Source of the DNA: Cinnamomum chago
Taxonomy: Eukaryota > Streptophyta > Magnoliopsida > Laurales > Lauraceae
Direction of reading: 5' to 3'
NCBI GenBank assembly: GCA_038049695.1
Contig: CP142451.1
Coordinates: 128,856,001-128,920,000, forward strand
DNA length: 64,000 bases
Part shown: in pieces, positions 1-12,622 of the stretch
Layout: each line of letters opens with the position of its first letter
How positions within the stretch are numbered: position 1 is the first letter of the stretch
Position numbers and translations under genes: made by a program
Notes under the pieces: model-generated
Told to the model about the DNA's origin: nothing
The model's input: only the letters and a program-made list of their open reading frames with translations
Databases searched by the model: none

Positions 1-396
1 GTATTCTTCTGTATCACATCATGTTAAGCCTTCCGCACAGAATAAGCATTCCATACAGATGGAATCCATGTTTTAAAGACACCATAATCAACTGTGTGAA
101 CCTGCATTTAGGAAATTGAACAAAACCATCCTTGTTGACGATTCCAGTCATACTATGATTAACTTCTAGTGGTTGGTTTAAATCAATCATCCACCTGCAA
201 GCCAGTTATTGGACCAACTAGGATTTATACTCTGAGAATTTTTGCAATTTGTTCTTTTGGCTGTTACTAACCGGACCATCAGCAATGATCACTACAAGAT
301 AAACCCAATATGTTTAGAGTGCTTCCTTGAATAACTATTGATTGTCTTATGGTGCATGTTGTGTATTTTCCCTATTAAATGCCATGTCTACTGCAG
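1..396 (+). other. Intron sequence of the NPF8 gene
   Basis: No coding signal is seen. The stretch ends in a branch-like and pyrimidine context followed by the ctgcag acceptor at 391-396, so it is read as the 3' part of the intron before the terminal exon of the transporter gene. Confidence 0.6.
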
Positions 397-1219
397 GTGT
401 CTTGATAAAGCTGCCACAGTGACTGATCTGGATGTCAAGACGGGTGATTTTTCTAATCCATGGAGGCTGTGCACCATCACACAGGTGGAAGAACTGAAGA
501 TACTGGTCCGCATGTTCCCCATCTGGGCCACAGTAATAGTGTTCTCTGCTGTGTATGCACAGATGTCTACCATGTTTGTAGAGCAAGGGGAGGTTTTAGA
601 CACTTCTCTTGGCTCGTTCACTATTCCACCTGCTTCTTTGTCAACCTTTGATGTGGTGAGCGTTATTGTATGGGTTCCAATGTACGACGCAATTCTCATC
701 CCAATAGCAAGGAAATTCACTGGGAAGCCTAGAGGCTTCACGGAGCTGCAGAGAATGGGTATTGGGCTGTTCGTATCAATTCTATCCATGGTAGCAGCTG
801 CAGTGGTAGAGATCAGACGATTGGACATTGCAAAAGAGCTGGATCTAACCCACACAAAGGCTGCAGTCCCGCTGAGCATTTTGTGGCAGATACCACAGTA
901 TTTTCTAGTGGGTGCTGCTGAAGTTTTCACCTTCATCGGGCAGCTTGAGTTTTTCTATGACCAGTCCCCTGATGCCATGCGAAGCCTGTGCAGCGCTTTG
1001 GCTCTCCTTACAACTGCACTTGGGAATTACTTGAGTTCGTTCATTCTAACAGTAGTGACTTACGTGACAACCAGGGGAGGGAAGACTGGATGGATACCCG
1101 ATAATTTAAATGAGGGGCATCTCGATTACTTCTTTTGGCTATTGGCCGGTCTCAGCTTAGTAAACCTGCTGGTATATGTTTACTGTGCTTCAAGGTACAA
1201 GTGCAAGAAGGCTTCCTGA
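397..1219 (+). CDS. NPF8: NPF8-type (PTR2-like) proton-coupled peptide/nitrate transporter, C-terminal exon only
   Basis: This is the last exon of a transporter of the NRT1/PTR (NPF) family, which moves di- and tripeptides or nitrate with protons across membranes. The exon starts after an acceptor (ctgcag, 391-396) and its first base completes an Arg codon. The conserved LDKAA segment follows at once, and the reading frame runs to TGA at 1219, about 274 residues. Six hydrophobic segments match membrane helices 7-12. The family motif [16 protein letters not shown] lies between helices 10 and 11, and the protein ends in a basic tail (YKCKKAS) like that of NPF8 peptide transporters. The N-terminal half, including the ExxER motif, lies left of the window. 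The NPF8 subgroup is inferred from the overall match; the exact member is not certain. Confidence 0.9.
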
Positions 1220-2011
1220 GCATTTTTTTAAAAAATCTGGTTTGATGGTTTGGTGTACAGATGCTTGCAGTCCCTCGTGTTGCCAAAATTTCTGTAAGTA
1301 CTTCTCAAAGTTGTAATATTTAAGACTGATACATGTCCTCCATGACGCATAAAATTGTATCAAGTGCAATTTTATGGACTACGGTTGCTTGTAATTTGTA
1401 ATAATTTATTCCTTTTATATACTTGGCATAATTTCCATGTCCGACTTCTTGGATAGATTCTAACCATCCTCTCTTTCGGAAACGCTTACATTGTTGCGAC
1501 CATTTTGAGACAGACTGAACTTGTCAAGTGGTGTGATTTTGCAGAAGTATTCCTTTGGCGTTTAGGAATGTTTTCTTCTTCTTTTTTTAGTCTTTTGGAG
1601 AATATCAGAATTCAAAGCAGTTCTGGTCCATGCCCAGGTCTAACATTTCTGTGCCTTAAAATATTATTTAATGAGTAAATGGAGAAATTTAGCTGGGTAT
1701 GCCCCATCAATGTTTTTCAATCTTGGACATGCTGGTTACTTTTCAACAAGGGTTTAGTAGAGTGGATGTAAGGTGAAAAGATCAGTTGTAGATAAATTTG
1801 GTATATTTCACTTTCATTGTTGGAGGCCGGAGTCTATTTCTGGCAGAAAATCGACTATCACAACAGCTTTTTATACTCACCATTAACATCTGAGGCCTAC
1901 CCCTCCTGGTTTAATGAAAATTTGATCGCAGTGTATAAGTCTGCAGATTAGTACCAGTGACAAAGGTGTAGATTGCAGCTGCAGTGCCTCATTTTTAGAA
2001 TTGCAAGGGGC

Positions 2012-2032
2012 CTCTCTCTCTCTCTCTCTCTC
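2012..2032. repeat. (TC)n microsatellite
   Basis: An uninterrupted run of CT dinucleotides about 21 bp long lies downstream of the NPF8 gene. Confidence 0.9.
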
Positions 2033-2335
2033 ATTTGTGATTATATTATTAGTTTAAGCTTACACTAACCTGATAGGGATCTGTTTGGGAAAGGATGAAG
2101 TTTGCCCAATCCCTGACTGTTTAATCCCCGGGTACAATTGTGGGACAAGGCTGGGCCTTCAAGCATGAAAAGGCCTATTTATGGTGTGCCCAACTGTTGG
2201 TGCAAAATATAAGCTTAGGTCCAGTTCACGGCCTGAAAATGGGGGTCTGGGCTCGGTTCTAGAACACGGCTCTCATCATCTGTGCACTCCTGCCATTTGC
2301 ACCTTCAGTCTATTCTTTACTGCTTGACAAAACAC

Positions 2336-2489
2336 TGGGAGTCTGGATCCCCTGTTGCAGCTATTATACGAAACCGGGTGGAATTCATCTTAAACCATTC
2401 CGATTATATCTATGTGGGCCATGGTAGAGATTCCTATATGTGTTAAATAATTTGGATATAAAAGCTGCGGTAGGGGATCCAGACCCCAA
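2336..2489. mobile_element. Candidate MITE (154 bp, imperfect terminal inverted repeats)
   Basis: The left end (2336-2353, tgggagtctggatcccct) is nearly the reverse complement of the right end (2472-2489, aggggatccagaccccaa). The match continues inward with mismatches (ttgcagctattata against the complement of tataaaagctgcgg). There is no coding capacity. I could not find a clean target-site duplication, so the superfamily is not assigned. Confidence 0.45.
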
Positions 2490-3985
2490 AATACTAGTAT
2501 AGGGAAATGGGCTAGACCAAACCATTTCTTTTAGAAATCACATCCCCATATTTGATTGATTCCTCAATTGGTGGGCTATAAATAAACAGACCTTCTTTTA
2601 CCCATTCAATCGCCCATAGAAAATCCTTTGCCATTTGCCAGCCCACATGAGTGAACCCACCAATAATTGGGGACCGTATCAATTGATCCCACTTGCCGAC
2701 ATCCAAGATTACAAATATCTAGTATCCTCAGAAATCCTGTCAGGCTCTGTACCACCACTGCATCCATTTAGAGGTCCGCTGCCTTTTACTTTTACTTTTT
2801 ACAGACCAAAAGCCAAACGCCAGCAAGATACGAGGTCCACATACCGCATTTACAAAATCACTGACAGTTGTTGCCGCAGAAGCAGCTTATGGCGAACGCA
2901 AACATCACATCACATCACATCACCTAACTTTCTCGGCATCTTCCAGCAAGTCAATTCATATAATCCCCCCTTTCCTTGGCCCTCTGCATTTCTTAGCAAA
3001 GAAGTGTCGGGTGATTGTAACATCCATCTAGCGTACGGTTTTCGAAATTTTATTGGCCTCATTGAGATGAGATGAGAAGTAACAACAGTTATGTGTTTGG
3101 GAATTAACTAGCTAACCTAAAGTATAGTGTATACAGAGAAAAAATTGCCAGTGGGTCATATCATAAATATATAATTTTAAATTTTTTTAAAAAATAAAAA
3201 ATAAAATTTTTATTTTTCTATTAAAAGATAAAATAAAAACTCTACCTTTTTGTATAAAAGGTCAAAAAGATTTCACACCACACAACTAAAAATAAAATAC
3301 CATCATAACACCTTATATTTTATTCTCTCTTGATTTTCCAACATACTTCAATTCACAGGCCTAATAATTTTTATTAAGCTTAAATTGGGTTTTAAGAATT
3401 ATAAAGTAACTTTAGTTAGTGAAATTTTATTGAACTTAAATTGGGTTTGAGGAATTATATTGGTCTCATTGAAACTAACTTCACTTACTGAAGTTTTTAT
3501 TGAGCTTAAATAAAGGTATTTCCATCATTTTTTTATCTATGTAAACAAAACTCCCTTAGGTTTTTTTTTTTTTTTTTTTTTTCACTGTTGGGCCAAAGCA
3601 TGAGTAAAAATAAGAGGGTTGCGTTATATAAATTGACAGTCCGAGTAAAATCTTTATCACAATCCAAAATTAAATAATTAATCCACTATTTGGTTCAAGA
3701 TAGATTGAAATGAAAAAAAAAAAAATCATATAAATGTTTCCGACGTAATTGAGACAGGCTTTGATAATGATGATAAATTATTCATGTAAACTAATAATCA
3801 TTCGCTCACCACCGGATATTAGAGGTCTTTATATTAAAATAGAAAACATGTGTTTTTTTCTAGATTGTTTGAAAATATTGGGGGCGTTTTGTAAATCATT
3901 TAGCAAAGATTCAAATCTAACGGTTAGGACTTTATTAGGATCCTCCCATCCCTATATTAAAGTAACCGATCAAAAGTAAGTTCCC

Positions 3986-3992
3986 TATTTAA
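3986..3992 (+). promoter_or_regulatory. TATA-like box of GAD-A (TATTTAA)
   Basis: TATTTAA lies 176 bp before the GAD-A ATG. The same position is TATTTAA in GAD-C and TATTTAC in GAD-B. A conserved leader motif (taatctccacgt) begins about 10 bp further down in all three, where a transcription start is expected. This is inferred from conservation and spacing. Confidence 0.5.
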
Positions 3993-4066
3993 GCCTTGTC
4001 TAATCTCCACGTCTCACCCACCTATCATTTCATCAAAATCTTGAAGCTTCTCTCTCAGGGGTAGCC

Positions 4067-4113
4067 GGAAGAGGAAGAGGAAGAAGAGGAAGAGGAAGAG
4101 GAAGAGGAAGAGG
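4067..4113 (+). repeat. Purine microsatellite (GAGGAA)n in the GAD-A 5' leader
   Basis: Repeated gaggaa/aagagg units lie between the TATA-like box and the ATG of GAD-A. GAD-B and GAD-C carry GAA-rich tracts at the same place, so a purine-rich leader is a shared but length-variable trait of these paralogs. Confidence 0.85.
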
Positions 4114-4161
4114 ACTTAAAAGGAAGCAGCAGAGTCTCAAGATCTTACTTTGCCGGAGAAG

Positions 4162-7100
4162 ATGGTGGTCACGACGACTTTGTCAGAACCCGACCAATTC
4201 GTCCACTCCACTTTCGCATCCAGATACGTCCGTACTCCTCTGCCCAGGTTGGTAATAGCTTGATTTCTGTGTCTTTTTTTTTTGCATTGCATGCACCTTT
4301 CTCAGATCTAGACCGTCTGATGATTAGATGGTTATAGCTCAAAACGTTTATAGACGCTTCACGTCTGCTATGATCTGGACGGATGGTCTGCTTGATGAGA
4401 AATGGGTGGGCCATGGCCGAAAGAGTTGAAGGTTTGGGCTATCATAGCCATCCGATGAGTGGGTCCAAATGGAAATTCGATGCATCTGGACCATGCAATT
4501 TTTTGACCTTGTCTTGTTGCATATCAGTCATTGAAACCAAACCCACCCCCCACTCTCTTTTCTCTATGGAAAAATCTTGAGCGCAGCGTCGTATCTAGCC
4601 CATTGTTTTGGGGTCTCATGAAACATTTGGGTTGGATTAAATGAATGATGGAATGGATTGCCCAAGATTCAACTGCTACATACGGAAAGCTCTTCCCTTT
4701 ACAATTCCCGCCGGCCCTGGTTTACCTCTGGCAGCTCCGTCCACATTAAACTTGAACACACCAGGAGAGAGAGGAGACCAAAGAACAGCTCTCCTCACCT
4801 TACTTGGTCTGTATCACATGCAAGCTTCCCAAATCCCAATTAAGAAGGATATCATTGAGACTAAAATTTGAGCACTCTTTTCTAATTAAGGCCCACTTAC
4901 TAGCAATCCTCACAGATATTCTATCAATCAACACCGGAAGGAAAGAAGATTCACCCCGTAAAATCCCATCGTTCCTTTTTCTCGGAATCATAAAATAGCA
5001 AAAGGAATCATCCTCCAAAGAGTACACCCACTACCAAGAAAATGCCCTCCCATCCAAGACTCTTCAGCCGCTGCATTAATCTTCTCCGGTCAGCACCAAG
5101 CAACACCGCACCTGCCAATGAAATGATCCCAAACACCAACGGCCACCTCACAATGGAAAAAAAAGGTGGTTAACTGATTCCTCCTTTTTATGACACATAA
5201 CATAAGTGTATGAGATACTAGACGTGGTCAGCCTTCTTCTTCTTAAGTTGTCCGCTCTAGAGATCTTTCCTAAAATTGCTAACCAACAAAAAGCTTCCAC
5301 CCGTGGAGAAACCAGCCCTAACCAAAGAAGGGAAGGGTACTAGAGTGTAGGTTCCCCTCCAATGCCTTGTAAAAAGCCTTCGCTGAGAATTCTTAGGATA
5401 TGGAAGGCTTCCAAATCTGAGAATCCTTAAGAGTCCTTGCATAAAAAAACGTTAAAAAGAAGACTCAACAACTCCCCATACTGCACTCCTTCAAATACGC
5501 AAAGATTTCTTCTAAAAGACACTCCCCACAAAGTACAACCCTCCATCACCACATAACAATCACTTACAACTGCCTCCTTATTAGAAACCACTCTAAAGAC
5601 CCTAGGAAATAACTCACTCAAAAGACCCACCCGCACCCAATGATCCAATCAAAATCTAACAGTCCTCCCCTCCCCCACAACAAAACCCACCTCTTTGGAC
5701 AAAACTTCCCCCCTAGCAAAAGATGAAATTCCAACCGAAGCAATAGCACCTCACAAGCCACCACCCCCATTGGTCCTCGCCATACTTTTCAGCAATGACT
5801 CTCCTCCAAAGAGCCTCCCTCTCATCCCCACATCTCCACCACCACTTAGCCAATAAATCCCTGTTCTTGTTTTCCAAACTGCCGAGACCCAAACTCCTAG
5901 TACATTTTGGCTTAATCACGTGACTCCATTTAACTAAATGTAATCTCTTTTTATCACCCTGACCCCCTCATAAAAATTTCCTCTGAATGCGGTCCAACTT
6001 ATTCACCACGTCCTTTGGCATTTTGAACAGCGACATAAAATGGATGGGTACGTTAGACAAGCATGCTTTTATCAACATGATCCTACCTCCGAGAGATGGG
6101 TAAAAAAAAATGAAAATAAAGGAGGGTTGAATTGTCCAATCATTGGGGATTTTGGTCCATGGCTCATCCATGGTATATGGATGGATCCCCATGTACAAGT
6201 GTTGAAGTCCTTCGCTCAGGCATTTCAGATGATTTCTTAATTTCTTTGTCTTTCCTTTGTGTTTGCAGATTCAAGATCCCAGATAGATCTATTCCAAAGG
6301 AGGCAGCATATCAGATTATCAATGATGAGCTCATGTTAGATGGGAACCCAAGGCTGAACTTGGCATCTTTTGTCACCACATGGATGGAACCCGAATGCGA
6401 TAAGCTCATCATGTCTTCCATTAACAAGAACTATGTTGACATGGATGAATACCCCGTCACCACAGAGCTCCAGGCATCTCATTCTCATCTCTCTCTTATG
6501 AACTTACATTTAAATGAATATGATAGATTTGAATTACACAGAGTATAAATATGCAGTTTGTAGTTTGTAGACAAATGAACTGTGATTCAGTCTAATAACT
6601 AGATGGATGGTCCTAACTCTACATAGATAAAGAATCAGCTATCCATTAGATTACTTTTATTCCACTGGACATGGGTGGTTGCTATTATTCTTTCTTAACC
6701 ACTTATTCTAGGCTGCCAGTCATATCCGCTCTTGTTGTTACATTTCTTTGTTGCCCAACATTGAGCTTCACGCAGCATGCTATATCTGACTACTGTACGT
6801 GAAAAAGCTCCTCTGATTAAGGTGGCATTCAAATTCAACACTTCATCGGCTTCTCTCAACTTCACCCACCATCTACTATTCCATTTGTGCTCTCTATTTT
6901 CTTTTGTTGCCGCCAGATAAAGTTAACCATTACTAAAGCACTGAGTTTCTCCAGATTCACTTTCTGTGTCTTCAGAAAAAATTGACCCTCAAATTTTGTT
7001 TATTAATATTGCTTGGTGTAAAAAGTGTGCTCCGCTTCTGAACTCTCTTTTTTAAATAAAGGGAGGACATTGATATTGCATGATGATAAAGTGGCAAGTT

Positions 7101-10100
7101 TTTCCCAGTGACATTTGACCGTTTATTTTTATTTTTTTAGAACAGACAAAAGGAAAGCGGGTACAAACAGAAGGGATAGCCTTTATATTGGATATATGGC
7201 TCCAACTTGGTGCGACCATTTATAGAAAGAACAAGCACAACAAAAAAAAAAATTGTTTTCTTTTGATCGGTAACAAAAAAATCCATTAAAAAGAAGAAAT
7301 TACAAAGGAAAATCAAGATACTGAACTTTTTTTTATTCTCTTTTCATGAAGTTGGAGTGTAGTTTAACTGATCTTCATGTAAAGAAATAATTGTTAATTT
7401 GTCCAGTTACAACAAATTATCGTTCTTAAATTTATTGATGAGAATATCAACACTTGAACTTCTACTACCTTATATTGGAAAAACAACTAATTCTGTTTGT
7501 ACTAGTGTACTAAATCTCCTGTAGAACTTACAACATGCCAGGTGTGGCAAAAGTAACCATTTCTTAAGGTACTACTTATCTCCCCATTCCAACTAGGACT
7601 TAAAATTAGCTGCCCTGCTCTCCTTGGACTTGGAGGACCTTACTGTCCCTAACCAGCTGAGGTACCAGCTGGGGAGACAGAGACAACTATTTCAGTGAAC
7701 AAATGCTCTTTCCCTCCATCAGATGAACCAATTGATCATATGTGCTACTCAAGGTTCAGCTAAAAACTTTAAATACAACTTCTCAGAATTTCCTTATTCC
7801 GTTTGTCTGTTGGGGATGCCTTGATCAATGTTCTTTCTGTTATGCATGTAGTTTTTCCACTTCCAAACGACAAAATTTTAATTTTTCTATTTTTTTGTTT
7901 GTCATGTACACCAGAATCGCTGTGTGAATATGATAGCCAAGCTCTTTAATGCCCCTGTTGGTGAGGAAGAGACAGCAGTTGGCGTTGGAACAGTGGGGTC
8001 CTCTGAGGCAATTATGTTGGCAGGATTGGCATTCAAGAGGAAATGGCAGAACAAGCGGAAATCTGAGGGGAAACCATATGACAAGCCAAACATAGTCACT
8101 GGTGCCAATGTCCAGGTATTATGCATTTGATTTGCCCTTGCATGTTCTTCTTGATAATGAAGATATCATGCTCTTATTTTGGATGATTTTGGTGTAGGTC
8201 TGCTGGGAGAAATTTGCAAGATATTTTGAAGTGGAATTGAAGGAAGTCAAGTTGAGAGAGGGATTTTATGTAATGGATCCAGTGAAAGCAGTTGAAATGG
8301 TGGATGAGAACACCATCTGTGTTGCTGCCATCTTGGGTTCGACGCTGACTGGGGAGTTTGAAGATGTTAAGCTACTTAACCAACTTCTCATGAAAAAGAA
8401 CAAGGAAACGGGGTTGGACTCTCAATGAAAATAATATTATTGTCAATACATGGACTCGTATAAGTAATCCATCCATTCCCATTGGTAGAAGTGATGGGAC
8501 CTACACATTTTCAGTTTAGGATCCATGCAATATACATCATGGATCCCATCACACAAGCAATATGGAAGTTGGTAGAGTGCTTTTGGTTGCCTGCACATCA
8601 TTAAAGAGGATGTCCTCTGTAGGCAAATTGACTGGTGTGGGAACCCAGCCTAGGTTAGAGTGGTAACCCAAACTGAAATTGGTAGGTCCCATCACTTTGG
8701 TTAGTCAGAAGCTACCAATATCTAGTAGTGTGCAGGTTACTAAAGTAGTTGATAGTCTTTATGTCTGAACTCTGAAGCCCTTACTGAAATTTTATAGTTC
8801 ACATCTTTATTGTTGCCATTGCTCTAGCTGCTGAAACTGCTTTTGCCCTGGTCACTTTGGTCAATCCATACAATGCCACATGAGGTTTGTGTACACATTA
8901 TTATTATCCAGAGTGTCAAGGCCTATCTGTGAATCTGTGATTCTCTCCTGTGAATATGCAAATGGATGAAGTCATTAATCATTATTGATCACATTTAGCT
9001 ATAAAAATCTGTGGACAATGTTTGACCAACAGAAAATAAATTTATGGAGAGCACATTATTAACATAACCATTATGTACCCATCTCAATGTGGTATGCATA
9101 CTTAATCTAACCATAGTGATTGGAGGAGACTACTGATGGTTGAAATGATCGCGGGATCATCCAATTTTTGCAGGAATTTCAACTAAAACAGGGTGTCTCC
9201 AACAACTTTTAGGTAATGATATTTTCACGATTGACTTAAAAAATATATGGCATTTGGCAGGTGGGATACACCAATTCATGTAGATGCAGCAAGTGGTGGG
9301 TTTATTGCACCTTTCCTTTACCCGAGTCTGGAATGGGATTTCCGATTACCATTGGTGAAGAGCATCAATGTTAGCGGACACAAGTATGGCCTTGTTTATG
9401 CAGGAGTAGGTTGGGTCGTATGGAGGAATAAAGAGGATTTGCCAGATGAGCTCATCTTCCATATCAACTATCTAGGGGCTGATCAGCCCACCTTCACTCT
9501 CAATTTCTCTAAAGGTAAATGCATTAGCAATGGTATATCATGAGACATAGGATCCAGATTTCTGTACCCTTGTACTATAACATCTGGCATCCTCTTTCAA
9601 CAGACCAGCTTTATTATTGTTAGCTCCTAAGATACATGTCAGATGGAGATTATGACTAAAAAAATTTGGGTTTGCAGGCTCCAGTCAAATAATCGCGCAA
9701 TACTATCAGTTTATACGTTTAGGCTTTGAGGTAAGATGTTAATTTGATCATTCTTACAGTGAAAATGTATAGCAGTGTTGTGTGTAAACAAAACCCCTCT
9801 TCCATCCAATTGGGATACCTCTTGGGTGGCCATAACATGCAGCTTAAGTAGTGTTCATGACTCTACCATTGGATCTTTTTTTTTTTTGTTTCTCTACAAC
9901 CTTTCTGACAGTCCAAAATGCCAATGGCCTAAAAAATCTAGAGCATATTGTGTTTGTCAACTGCCCGTCACTTATGAGCATGCATGACCACCGATGCTGC
10001 TGCTGGTTTTTGGCGTATGGTTCCATATCATTGTTCTAAGAATTGAAATTAGGACTCAGCTAGAAATCCTGTAGTGTGGAGTTGACTCGGGCAATTTGGA

Positions 10101-10791
10101 GTCTGACCCTGGTTGATTTTTAAAACAGTTGTTTTTGCACAAGGCTGTTTCTGCCAGCTTACTAGGCACATTTCTGATAGTTTTCTGCATTACCATAATA
10201 ACCACCTGTATCTTTGTGGAAACTGGTGGACCAATCTTTGCATCCATCTGGTTTCTTTAAGGCAGCTAAATGGGATTTGTATGACAACTTCTGAAGGGAT
10301 ACAAGAACATCATGGAGAATTGCTGGGAGACCACAAAGGTGCTGAGAGAAGGCATCGAGAAGACAGGTCAATTTGATATCGTTTCTAAGGATGTGGGAGT
10401 GCCCCTGGTAGCATTCTCTCTCAAAGACACCAGCCAGCACAGTGTGTTTGAGATATCAGAGTCTCTGAGGCGGTTTGGATGGATTGTCCCAGCATACACT
10501 ATGCCTGCTGATGCTGAACACATTACCGTTCTTCGTGTGGTGATCCGAGAGGATTTCAGCAGGACCCTGGCGGAGCGTCTTATTTCAGACATTGTGAAGG
10601 TCTTGAAAGATATGGATGCACTACCACCTCGGGCGACAAAGGTCGCCCGTGTCACAGCTGAGATGGCTGGCAAGGAGGCTGTTGATGGAGATGGAGTGGT
10701 GATTAAGAAGAAGAGTGAGAGAGAGACCCAGCTGGAGGTCACTACTCGGTGGAGGAGGCTTGTTGAACACAGGAAGACAGGGGTGTGCTAG
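4162..10791 (+). CDS. GAD: Glutamate decarboxylase GAD-A, complete, seven exons
   Basis: This PLP enzyme converts glutamate to GABA and CO2 in the cytosol (GABA shunt). The exons are 4162-4247, 6269-6473, 7915-8115, 8198-8412, 9261-9514, 9678-9730 and 10297-10791. They join in frame to 502 codons plus TAG, the normal plant GAD length. The N-terminus is MVVTTTLSE, then the conserved STFASRYVR. The PLP lysine is K277 in SGHKYG, and the active-site region HVDAASGG is at 242-249. The C-terminus has a tryptophan (W490) followed by basic residues and ends TGVC, the calmodulin-binding autoinhibitory tail of plant GADs. Intron 2 begins with GC instead of GT. Intron 1 holds an antisense LINE fragment. 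All family-conserved residues I checked are intact, unlike GAD-B and GAD-C, so this is probably the working copy. Confidence 0.95.
4640..6110 (-). mobile_element. LINE (non-LTR retrotransposon) 3' fragment in GAD-A intron 1, antisense
   Basis: On the minus strand, broken reading frames give the C-terminal end of a plant L1-type reverse transcriptase. [17 protein letters not shown] with [10 protein letters not shown] is near 6000-6110. The zinc-knuckle (zf-RVT) region with [12 protein letters not shown] is at about 5713-5919. [19 protein letters not shown], the start of the RNase H domain, is near 4690-4760. Stops and frameshifts interrupt it. The 5' part, with the endonuclease and RT catalytic core, is missing. 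The corresponding introns of GAD-B and GAD-C lack it, so it inserted in the A lineage after the A/B split or was lost from B. Confidence 0.75.
6474..6475 (+). promoter_or_regulatory. Non-canonical GC splice donor, GAD-A intron 2
   Basis: Exon 2 must end at CTC CAG (6473) because exon 3 starts with the codons for NRCVNM. The intron therefore starts gcatct rather than gt. GAD-B (24139) and GAD-C (46632) have the same gcatct. Confidence 0.75.
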
Positions 10792-11635
10792 TGTGTCCAT
10801 CTCTTTTCTTCTGAATTGGAGCGTTGCGGTTGTGCCTTCAGGTGGGCTAAATGTTATGGTGATCAAAGATGCAAACAAAATTATAAAGTGGCCCATCATG
10901 TCAGTGGTCTGGATAGCTGACTCAATTCCCGCAGTGGTGTATCCTGTGGTTGACATAATGTTTTCCTAGGTTGGAACAATAATACTATTATTCGTCTTTG
11001 ATATGCTATATTTTTGGATTGAATGATATTATATGGATATGGATGTATGCATTTTACTTTTGCTTAGGAACTTGTCATATTTGAATATGCTTGGCATTTT
11101 GAAATAATCCCTCTGATCTTTCCCTAGTTATGATCTTATTATATGAGGAAGATAATGAAAATGATGCGGTTTGTAAGTTGCCAAAATGCCAGTTTGAAGT
11201 GTGTTTGTAGTTACGCTGTGTATGGGATTTCTGGAGTACATGTTTCCAAAGTGACTGACCTGATGATTCACCTAAATGGTGCAATCGCTGACAGATATTG
11301 AGGCCCCACTCGATGTATGGTCCAGATACATTTATGTTTCTCAGAAGTTTGAAAGAGGGAATTCATCAATAGATTTTCTTGGAACCTATTTAAAGCAACC
11401 ATTTCAAGAATATAGTTTGTGTACTATTTTCATTTTTATATGCATTGTGTCCTTCATTAATTTAAGATGTGCTGATTCCTTGATGATGCTAGGAAGAGTA
11501 TGAGACATTAAAATCTGCGGAGAAATTACAGGGCATCTCACAAATCAAAACAGATGTATGTGATTACTGCAATTGTCCCAGAGAATTCATCTGGTTGATG
11601 TTTCATTAATATAACTACAATGAGAGGCTGCTTTT
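10792..11635. other. Region between GAD-A and the DCD-A remnant
   Basis: This is GAD-A 3' untranslated and downstream sequence. It is nearly identical to 43127-43908 (unit D) and diverged from 28990-30568 (unit B). No gene is seen; the 75-codon frame at 11276-11503 recurs only because the segment is duplicated. Confidence 0.6.
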
Positions 11636-12622
11636 CTGAAACATTTTTCCTGTGTACCATCCTTTCGTGGGACAGATTCATCATTTGCGGCTAGACAGCT
11701 GCCCGCAATTGTAGCCATCTGATCTGTTTTGTCAAAAAGCCTGAGAGGGCCTCCTGTGTGTATGAACTTGAAGAGAACTTTTCTTCCGTCCCATTTATTA
11801 ATTTTGGATTTTCAGCCATGTCCTTCAGCAGGCCAAAGGCAGCCTTTACACTGCAAGAATGCACAAGATGCAAGTGGTTATGGTATTAAAAGAATGCTTG
11901 GAATGGTGCTGACTGGACAAACCGGGCTAAATAGGTATGATATATCCATGCTAGGAGGTTTAAACAGGTCTAACCATGTTGATACTGAGGCACATCTTGA
12001 TATGAGAGATAGCCCTCTTGACCTACAAGGACCAAGACACTGATATAAAAAAAAAGAAGGATAAGGAGCAAGACACAGGGTCAAGAACACCACCTATTGC
12101 TGTGCCTGTTTCTTTCACAAATTTAAGTCCCTCAATGGCGTTCATGGCATAGCCTAATAAGCCCTTAGCCTGAATAACAAAGAACAGCTGGTTAGCGTGT
12201 GCCCTTAGCCTGATAATAGGGCCTGTTTGTTTTGTCCATATTGGATCCCTGGAAAATGGAAATTATAAATAATACCTTTCTATCAAAGGGGCTAAAATTG
12301 CACATAAACATGAAGATCCACAAATGACCAAGAACTAGTCTCTCCTTTGAGATGAAATGATTACCTAGTCATACCCTACTAAATCAAATCCCTTTTAAAA
12401 AAGTAGGGTCCCAGCTACATCTTCCATCTTATGTCATTCACTCCTCGCCTCCTAAACGTATTTTACCATGAACTCCTAGAAATTCAATATTGAGCAAAAC
12501 AAATAGGCCCTTAGTTCTTATGTGGCAGTTTTACGCACCATAAATGACAAGACTATCATTTTAGAAATAGTCAAGCTATCACAAAAGGTGCATCCTACAA
12601 CTTGTCCTCAAGAGGATAAGAT
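11636..12622 (-). pseudogene. DCD-A: two-exon 3' remnant of a D-cysteine desulfhydrase gene
   Basis: On the minus strand this matches the last two exons of the complete DCD-B. The last exon (11636-11850) begins [16 protein letters not shown] and then loses frame. The penultimate exon (about 12070-12169) reads AKGLLGYAMNAIEGLKFVK with an extra Leu, and its donor is destroyed. Intron 8 sequence continues to about 12622, where homology stops and the GAD-B upstream region begins. All eight upstream exons are missing. It is a truncated copy left by the first A/B tandem duplication. Confidence 0.85.

Larger units (their letters stand above)
1220..3985. other. Intergenic region between NPF8 and GAD-A, AT-rich, with small repeats
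   Basis: No supportable gene is present. The region holds the NPF8 3' untranslated sequence, a TC microsatellite (2012-2032), a candidate inverted-repeat element (2336-2489), a stretch at about 2980-3060 that is similar to the region upstream of GAD-B and GAD-C (shared 'gattgtaacatccat'), a very AT-rich block (3160-3720) and a T22 run (3561-3582). The part from about 3925 to 3985 (ggatcctcccatccc) is conserved upstream of all three GAD start exons and is likely proximal promoter. Confidence 0.6.

Noticed and set aside
2635-3075. 146-codon open frame on the + strand in the NPF8-GAD-A gap
   Set aside because: It shows no recognisable domain, has biased low-complexity composition, and is not kept upstream of GAD-B or GAD-C.
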